Shown here piece after piece: positions 57,494-64,000 of a DNA stretch of 64,000 nt (the first letter of the stretch is position 1; every line of letters starts with the position of its first letter). Position numbers and translations under genes: made by a program. The DNA is from Owenia fusiformis (Eukaryota > Annelida > Polychaeta > Sabellida > Oweniidae): contig CAIIXF020000007.1 of the NCBI GenBank assembly GCA_903813345.2, forward strand, positions 6,329,730-6,393,729. Direction: 5' to 3'. The notes below the pieces were generated by a model, which saw only the letters and a program-made list of their open reading frames with translations, did no database searches and was not told the origin of the DNA.

Positions 57494-57785
57494 AATAACC
57501 TAGCAACCAACCACGCAAGCAACCAAGCAAGCAAGCAAACGACCATCAAAGCAAGCAGGAAACTAAGCAAGTAAAAAAAACATGCAACTTACAAATAAAG
57601 CAAGCAAACAACCGACAAACCAACCAATCAAGTAACTAATCAAACTCTAATCCAGCAAAGAAACCAAGGAAGCAACTAAGCAACAAAGAAAGAATGTAAG
57701 CAAGTAAACGGTCAATCAAGCAATCAATCGTGCAGATAAGCAAGCAAACAAACAATCTACCATCCAAGCAACTAATTAACATAAT
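57494..57785. repeat. degenerate AAGC/AACC tetranucleotide array
   Basis: Almost 300 bp of AAGCAAGCAAAC, AACCAACC and CAATCAAGCAA words on the plus strand, with much decay. Confidence 0.93.
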
Positions 57786-60164
57786 TCAATAAGATTAAAA
57801 TTAAACCTTGCGCACATTTTCTCTACGGGGGGCGTACGGTGGCCGGAGCTTCAAAAAACTAGATAAACGTTGAAAGTTCCAAAGTGCAAAATGTAGCTCT
57901 GTGCTTAATTTTGGTTATGTTTAAGATGAAACTTTTCAGATTTGCTTCACTTAATGCATATCCCCAGGATTTCAAAATACGATACATCTGTATGTATTAC
58001 AATTGGAGACAAATTTCTAATACTTGTCCAATCAATCAGTGATATCAATTTCATTGTTTTCATAACTGGGAATGTTAACTTGATTACAGGAGATCGGCTA
58101 GGAATTGTTTTTCAGGCTGAGATTCGAAGAGGCACTTTTAAGTAACGCCTCCTGGCGACTTAAGAATTGAGTAATATAGAGCTATCATATTGATTACATT
58201 TATCAATCACAGAAATGAAACACATTGGAGCATACATGAAGTTAAATAATTTGGGATGGGAGGGGGGTAGTGAACACACGGGATACTGAATTCTTCCTCT
58301 TAAACATAAACTTAAACGTCAGTGCTTGAATGAAGGCTTCCCCCGGGGCTTCCCTTTAACAGATTTAGGGAGTTTTACAACTAGTTTTACTGAAACTGAA
58401 GTTTTTCAATTGACTTTGTCATAACATCTTATTATAATACACTGGATATTATGTAAAAGTATTGATGTGTATTTCGTACTCCTGACAATCGAATTTCATA
58501 TCAAACATTTGCAATATAGTTTTACAGTGGTATTAATTACAGTGTTATTGCTTCAATAAATGCAACACATTTACCAGATTTTAGATTGGACTTTCTACAC
58601 GATGATAAAATATTTTGGTGATATTCTTTTCGATAAAACCCAATCACAAATCTCATGGCATCGACTTTATTAATCATACATGTATCTGCACATGTGAAAA
58701 TGATCTTGCATGTAGAAATTTCATTATATGTAACCCCCCACAGCTCCCTCCCGACCTGTAGGATTAAAATGGAATAAGTGATTGATCATTGATCTGATAA
58801 GCCATATGCAAGATTATTAATTTTAAAAATAGACCAACTTGATATTGTTTAAAGTTAGTTTTAACATATTTTCCATCATATACGGTAGCATAGAAATAAA
58901 CATGTGACTGTTTCCAGGGGCTGTTTGGCATTTTGAAGACAATCCTTTTGTTTCTTGTCACTTTTTAATGTGTTAATATTCAGCATTAAGTGTTAACGTT
59001 CGGCGGTTGGGATTTGGCGTTTGTTAAAAATCGCAGGTCGTTCATTGCATCACTAGAAATATGTCGAGTCAGGGTTTGATTTTGCAAGTATAAGGGTATC
59101 ATTTTCAGCAGAGATTATTATTTAAGACTTCATTATTTTTCTAATCCTCATTACATGAACTTTAGATTAAACAAATGATCAAAGGATGGCTTTTTGCACC
59201 ACTGTTGAATCGGGGAATGATTGTGCAGCAAATCTTGAGCATTCACCAACAAATGCGCGATTACCATTTTGTTTTACATGTAAATCATACTAGTTATTCA
59301 AGACCCTGTACAATCCACTTTAACAACTGTCAGGAGGGCTTGTAACTCGATTTAATCATACAGGGTATTTATTGAGAGGGGCTCCGGGGGATATTGGTTA
59401 TATACCAAGGGCAATGTGTTAAGTTTGAAGAAAAGTTTAAGGTTTATTCAATAAAAAAGAGATTATAACACATCAATTACACAATCACACCAATTCGTGT
59501 GATTTAGCTGGGAATGCCTTTAGTGAATATGTACATGTATATTGTGTGAAGGAAAAAAGATCGTCTGCGTCTAACAGTTAATTACAGTAGCAATGTTTTT
59601 CTAGATACTTAACTGCAGGTGATCAAAGATGTCAAATCATGGGAACCAAAAGTATAATCTCATGAAAGTTTAAACGCTTTAAATTACAATATTCAAATGC
59701 TTTTGCTTTAAACTATTGATTCGTGCTCTTGTGCTAAAATTTCACTATGTTGCCATTTGAAATAGGTAATTGGTATCTCCTGAATTTCCATATTTTCAAA
59801 TAAGTCAGACTATGACTAAAGGAAAATAACTAGAATCAAACCCCCAAACTGGCCCCTGGCATTCTTAATGACTTGATTTCAAATATTAATATACAAGAAA
59901 CAAACTGGAGACATAAATAAGATCGGGTATGGGAGATGAGGGGTGAGTAAATGGGACATTGTATGCCCCCTCTGTAACAGACCTTCAATACAAACTTGTT
60001 TCAAATCCCGGGTTTCAAATCACACTAATAGTTTTAAAATGTACAATTTAAGCAGTTTATTCTAACCAAACCTGTAATCCTTTAGTTTCTTCAGGAATTT
60101 GCAAAAGAAAGTATTTGAATTTTTTATTAGGCTCAGCATTATTTTGCAACCAAGATTTATTCAT
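57786..60164. other. about 2.4 kb without a supported gene
   Basis: The plus-strand frame 57942-58145 is open, but only weak splice words flank it. Words shared with the segments around 55.0 and 60.7 kb suggest further members of the same old duplications. The region is otherwise unremarkable. Confidence 0.35.
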
Positions 60165-61170
60165 TTATATTGTATTTAGAAAAATAGTATTTCAATCAGA
60201 CAGACGTTCTAATGAGTTAGGAAAATACATTTGTCCATTTCCTCTCAGGAAGTTTTCAAAAGTAATCTAGTCGATTTGTTTATTTTAGTGTTTAGCATTG
60301 TTTTTCATAACTTGACGCTTCCATGAATAGAATGACTTTGAAATTAGATTTTTTATAATTTTAGCTTTTACACGGACATAATTATTGTATATTTCTACAT
60401 GAACGTCGCCCCCCCCCCAAATTACAGATATACAACTTTGGGTTGCAGGCCCGTAGCCAGGATTTGCCAAGGGGGGGTTCATTTTTCAAAAATTTCCAGG
60501 GGGGGGTTCACATTTGACAATTTTGGCCCAAATATGGGTAAAATCACTTGAGAAGTGCTCAAAATGGTGAAAAACTGCATGATTTTGAAAGAATTTTTGG
60601 CCAGGGGGGGGTTCACCCGAACCCTGCGAACCCCCCCCTGGCTACGGGCCTGGGTTGAGAGACAGGCCTGATGGTGCATCGGGGATGGTAACAATGTGGT
60701 TTATACAATCATTAAAACACTGCAATGTTTGTAGAATGAAAATATTAAGTCATGCATTGGTCAATATTGAATTTAAACTGGCGGGGATTAAACAAAACGC
60801 CAGATCGTTGATTGTCTTACTGGCTTGCTTGAAGATAATGCACGAATCAAATAGCATTGATTTCTTCTTAATCAGATGGATAAGCTTATTGTTTTCTCTA
60901 ATTAAAAGGCGGCTTTAAGTTACTTTTACAGGATTTGCAAATTCGCAATCAGACTGGCTTATTTTAATCCGGTTTATTTGGTGTTTGATTTCGACTCTAA
61001 CTGAAATAATTTATCACAAATAATGGATAAGCAAACAGAGACCGGTTTAAAAATGAGAATAGAGGCAAAAATAACTCTATTCATTAACTGTAATTAAAAC
61101 CCAGGAGCAATTCTAGACTGTTAGATAATCTTTTCTGTAATCAAGGTGATGTTGGTATACGTCCGCAGTT
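60165..61170. repeat. old duplicated segment, copy 2 (partner 55300-56200)
   Basis: See 55300-56200. A GTAGCC-type element sits inside this copy (60446-60652) and not at the matching place of copy 1, so it arrived after the duplication. Confidence 0.55.
60446..60652. mobile_element. CAGGCCCGTAGCCAGG-type miniature element, well preserved
   Basis: Perfect terminal inverted repeats: CAGGCCCGTAGCCAGG at the left, CCTGGCTACGGGCCTG at the right. G-runs with GGGGGGGTTCA follow. It is 207 bp long and the reference for the decayed copy at 13995-14153. Confidence 0.9.
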
Positions 61171-61366
61171 AAAAAACAAAGACTATATAGCAATTAATCC
61201 TTTTGTTATCATTAAATGTTAGATTCTTATTATTTTTGTTGGACAATGTTAAAACTTCTGTCTCCGATTGTTATGCAGGCATGTGTATGAAAAAGAGAGT
61301 TTCGTCTTCTTATAGTTTATAACTAGACTCTATACGCATGGTAATAGTGCCCCTATTATCCATGTC

Positions 61367-61584
61367 CAGGGGCATAGCCAACTTTCAGTCAGGGGGGGAT
61401 ACGATCGCCAAGAAAAACAATCTCGGTTTTCATTCGGGAGAGGGGTGCAATCGTGGCAAAAGCAGGCCAAAAGATGCAACTTCCTTCAAAATTGAGCTAG
61501 AAGCTTCTTTCTCTTCTTCTATTTCATGGTTCTATTTTATTGGTTATGCATCGCACCCCCCCCCCCCTGGCTACGGCTATGCCA
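61367..61584. mobile_element. CAGGGGCATAGCC-type miniature element
   Basis: Starts CAGGGGCATAGCCAACTTTC, shares AACTTTCAGTCAGGGGGGG, ACGATCGCCA and AAATTGAGCTAGAAGCTTC with the element at 57189, and ends in a C-run with CTGGCTACGGCTATGCC. Confidence 0.82.
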
Positions 61585-61594
61585 TTTGACTTTG

Positions 61595-62430
61595 AGAGTC
61601 AAAAAGAGAGGCGACAAGACAGTTAAAACAAGTACTTCCAATAAATACTTTTACAGTTTTAATGTGTTTATCAACGACCCTACTAGTCAAATTAATGGAA
61701 ACGAAAAATAAATGCTTTCATTACGGAAAAACCGTAGAAATATCTACCTGATTCGCTAGAATAGTCACATAACTTCAGTGCAAACAATTAATATCTATAA
61801 TATTTATTTTATATTATTGATATCTTTCCCCTGACAATATGTTATCTCATGGTCCGTTAACATCATCAACAATGTGATTTACAACAAGAGATTAACCAAC
61901 ATTTCTTTAATTAAAAAGTTGATATTTCTTGCTTTTTTAAAGCAAAAACACTATGACACAATAGCATCAAGGCAAAATCAAAACATGGTGTGGAAATAAA
62001 AGGCATACAAAATGGCCATTAAAAGGACATAACATGGCAAATCTTGCCGTTTTGCAACCATTCCTAAAATCAGTAAAGCATACCAGACTGAGAAACGCCG
62101 GATTATGGACAACTGGCTGATGTAATTATGAGCGACAAGACAGTTCAAACAACACATGACGCTCAATATCAATATGTTGTAATGTTTCTTCCAACGGCCC
62201 CGTTTATTATATTATTAAAACAATTGCTCAATTTGCAACAACGCTGTATTTATTTTTATATGTGATATACCTGATATATTGATAATATGTCTTCCATAAC
62301 AAATGCTTATAATATATCTTACCTCAGTCATTTCATTATCTCATGGTTAGAGATAATCAATCTTATGATTTACCACAAAGAATTACACCATTTCTTAATT
62401 TTTTTTACTTATCAAACATCACTTATTAAA
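61595..62430. repeat. diverged ~500-bp tandem duplication
   Basis: GCGACAAGACAGTTAAAACAA at 61606 recurs as GCGACAAGACAGTTCAAACA at 62131. TATCTCATGGT, GTGATTTAC-AACAA and CATTTCTTTAATT at 61843-61910 recur near 62337-62400. The offset is about 490-525 bp. Confidence 0.65.
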
Positions 62431-63288
62431 AATATAAAAAATGGACAATAACATTTTTGAATAAAACTATCAAATCAGTCATTGCTCAGCAAATACAAAG
62501 TATAAAGGAATAATAAACAGAACGTGTTCGCACAAAGTTGAAAATACGGATCGGCAAGTCAACAAGTCTGACCGTTAAATAAACAAACATAACCTATGTC
62601 TCCAATTGTTCGTCTGCTGGTCAGAACTTGGTATCCGCTTCGGATAACCAATTTCTGAGAATACTGATGTCTTAAATAGATCAGACTTTTTGCATAAAGA
62701 CGTCTTTAAATAAGAATATTTAATCTGCAACTTCAATTAATATCGTAAACCACAACACCTTGCTGGCGTCTGGTAAATCTAAAAACCTGTTTTTCTTAAA
62801 ATATTACATTTTTATTAATAGATTTATAAAGTGTAGCTTTCTTTTAAACGAATTGTCCTTATCTAGCTTTATGGATTATCACGCTTCTATTTAGCTAAAC
62901 ACATCGATACTTACTACTCGTTATCAGTCCAAAAACCAAGCATACACATGTAGCATATTCAAATAAATGTCAGAATGTAGGCCTATCATATCACGCGCGT
63001 AGTTCTAAAGTTAACAACATATTAATGCAATAGAATAAGACACGATAATTAAAAAGATAAACCTCGGTATTCGGGCCTAAAAACCACGGATACGTGTATC
63101 AATACCTAGGGGTAAGCAGAAGTAACCTTCCAAATAAGTGTATCAATAATCAAGGATAGCGACAACTAAGCACCGAGTAAGATGGCAATAAGCAGTTTAT
63201 TGCAAATTATTAAACACGATTTTGTCTTGTGTGCCTAGCAACCCTCGACTCTTTCTCAGATTTATTCTAAATATATCGCATATATATA
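62431..63288. other. no supported feature
   Basis: A minus-strand frame of about 48 codons (62557-62703, containing KLVIRSGYQVLTSRRTIGDI) is open and protein-like in composition, but lacks a good donor and could be chance or a mobile-element remnant. Confidence 0.3.
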
Positions 63289-63482
63289 TACAGGGTGTCT
63301 CAAAAAATGTACCCAAAAGTATATCAAGAGCACAAATAAACCAATCAATATTTTCAGACATTTTTTGCATGGTCATATAGCCAAAACATGAACGTTTTCT
63401 CCCTAATACACCATTTTTATTTCAGTCTTGTCTTTTTGATGCTTTAACCCTTTATCTTATACACCACATAATCGATGTAACC

Positions 63483-63700
63483 TCATATTTCGATGACAGC
63501 CTGTATCCTTACTGCTACATTGTTCATCACATTTGATAATAATTCCGGTGGAATGTTTTGGATTTCTCTTTGGATGTTGCCCTTAAGTTGTTCTAGGTCT
63601 TTTTACTTGGAATGAGCATTAAAACACTCCTTCAAATAGCCACAGAGAAAGATGTTTGAGGATGACGATGGCAGAAAAAACACAGATAATCAGGTCAATT
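63483..63700 (-). pseudogene. Tc1/mariner transposase, C-terminal fragment
   Basis: Read on the minus strand it gives NIFLCGYLKECFNAHSK, a stop codon (complement 63603-63605), then KDLEQLKGNIQREIQNIPPE, LLSNVMNNVAVRIQAVIEI and the final stop (63483-63485). This follows the usual mariner C-terminus: DFFLWGYLK-type block, a DLEQLK-type helix, PPELL and V--RIQ. The catalytic Asp normally found before FFLWG is not visible (SSNIFLCG). The in-frame stop and the lack of the N-terminal half make it inactive. Confidence 0.85.
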
Positions 63701-63897
63701 CTCCTCAAATGATTCAGGAGTTACCTTCCAGAGTTAGACAGGCTAGCATGGAGAACAAATCATATCCAAATGAAAACACAGTGGTCTCAAATTGATACAC
63801 AAACAAAAGCTACACTAGAATCCCAAGCAATGCAGTTTCTTGAACCTCTGACCTCTGTGTATAAGGGGGCTATAATACATTGTGAGGGCCTTCCTAT

Positions 63898-64000
63898 TCA
63901 CCATATTTGACGGCCCATACTTTTTTCTCTGAAGCTATTTGAAGGACCATTTTTATGCTAAACCCAAGCTAAGAGACCTAGAACAACTTAAGACCAGCAT
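63898..64000 (+). pseudogene. second transposase C-terminal fragment, plus strand
   Basis: SPYLTAHTFFSE in one frame is followed, after a frameshift near 63932, by SYLKDHFYAKPKLRDLEQLK. This corresponds to the SPDLTPCDFFLWGYLK...DLEELK segment of mariner transposases, with the catalytic Asp replaced (TAHTFF). It continues beyond the window. The DLEQLK part is nearly identical to the minus-strand fragment, so both belong to one family. Confidence 0.8.

Larger units (their letters stand above)
63291..64000. mobile_element. broken Tc1/mariner element(s), running off the window
   Basis: CAGGGTGTCTCAAAAAATGT at 63291, preceded by TA, is a mariner-type terminal repeat. Two transposase 3' fragments follow in opposite orientation (63483-63700 minus, 63898-63998 plus). 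The arrangement suggests two 3' ends joined head to head. The right terminal repeat would lie beyond the window. Confidence 0.75.

Overview
The window looks like non-coding nuclear DNA of an animal, most likely a marine invertebrate. It is strongly AT-rich and full of introns and intergenic space. It carries a large satellite, many short non-autonomous DNA transposons (Tc1/mariner-type ends with TA target duplications, one hAT-type with an 8-bp duplication, several CAGGSSCGTAGCCAG-type elements known from many marine invertebrate genomes) and long inverted repeats. There is no prokaryotic gene organisation, rRNA, CRISPR array or intact transposase. The species cannot be named from the sequence.

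Layout. 0.3-0.7 kb: purine-rich microsatellite. 1.8-3.3 kb: GTTGTTGCATC motif cluster, a dispersed repeat and a Pol III A/B box pair. 3.4-7.6 kb: satellite with an exact 200-bp period, each monomer built of ten 20-bp units. 7.9-8.5 kb: a candidate two-exon plus-strand gene for a small basic protein. 8.9-12.4 kb: a region bounded by ~120-bp inverted repeats with related tandem repeats inside. 13.4-17.7 kb: three candidate plus-strand exons among foldback elements and a mariner-like element with ~200-bp terminal repeats. 20.0-25.6 kb: a ~5.0-kb near-perfect palindrome whose right arm has been split by a 581-bp hAT-like element. 26-28.4 kb: dispersed repeats and a hairpin element.

29-51 kb: I infer a minus-strand gene cut into many small exons over about 22 kb. 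Ten candidate exons, two of them 18-nt microexons, have splice sites and keep compatible reading phases from 51,312 down to a stop at 29,158 (600 nt in all). The product is not recognised. The 5'-most part weakly resembles an extracellular MAM-like beta-sandwich, and a hydrophobic stretch lies near the C-terminus. The 5' end of the gene is not found. The introns hold a 1.2-kb mariner-like element, a foldback, microsatellites, a degenerate tandem array of ~120-bp units, and at 50.4-52.9 kb three copies of an unusual AACG-rich, ~800-bp dimeric TA element. Two of these lie in opposite orientation on either side of one predicted exon.

53-64 kb: a palindromic miniature element, a degenerate tetranucleotide array, three more CAGGSSCGTAGCCAG-type elements, old diverged duplications, and at the very end two broken mariner transposase 3' ends facing apart. 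All gene calls are made by reading splice sites and frames by eye, so they are hypotheses. The repeat calls are direct observations.
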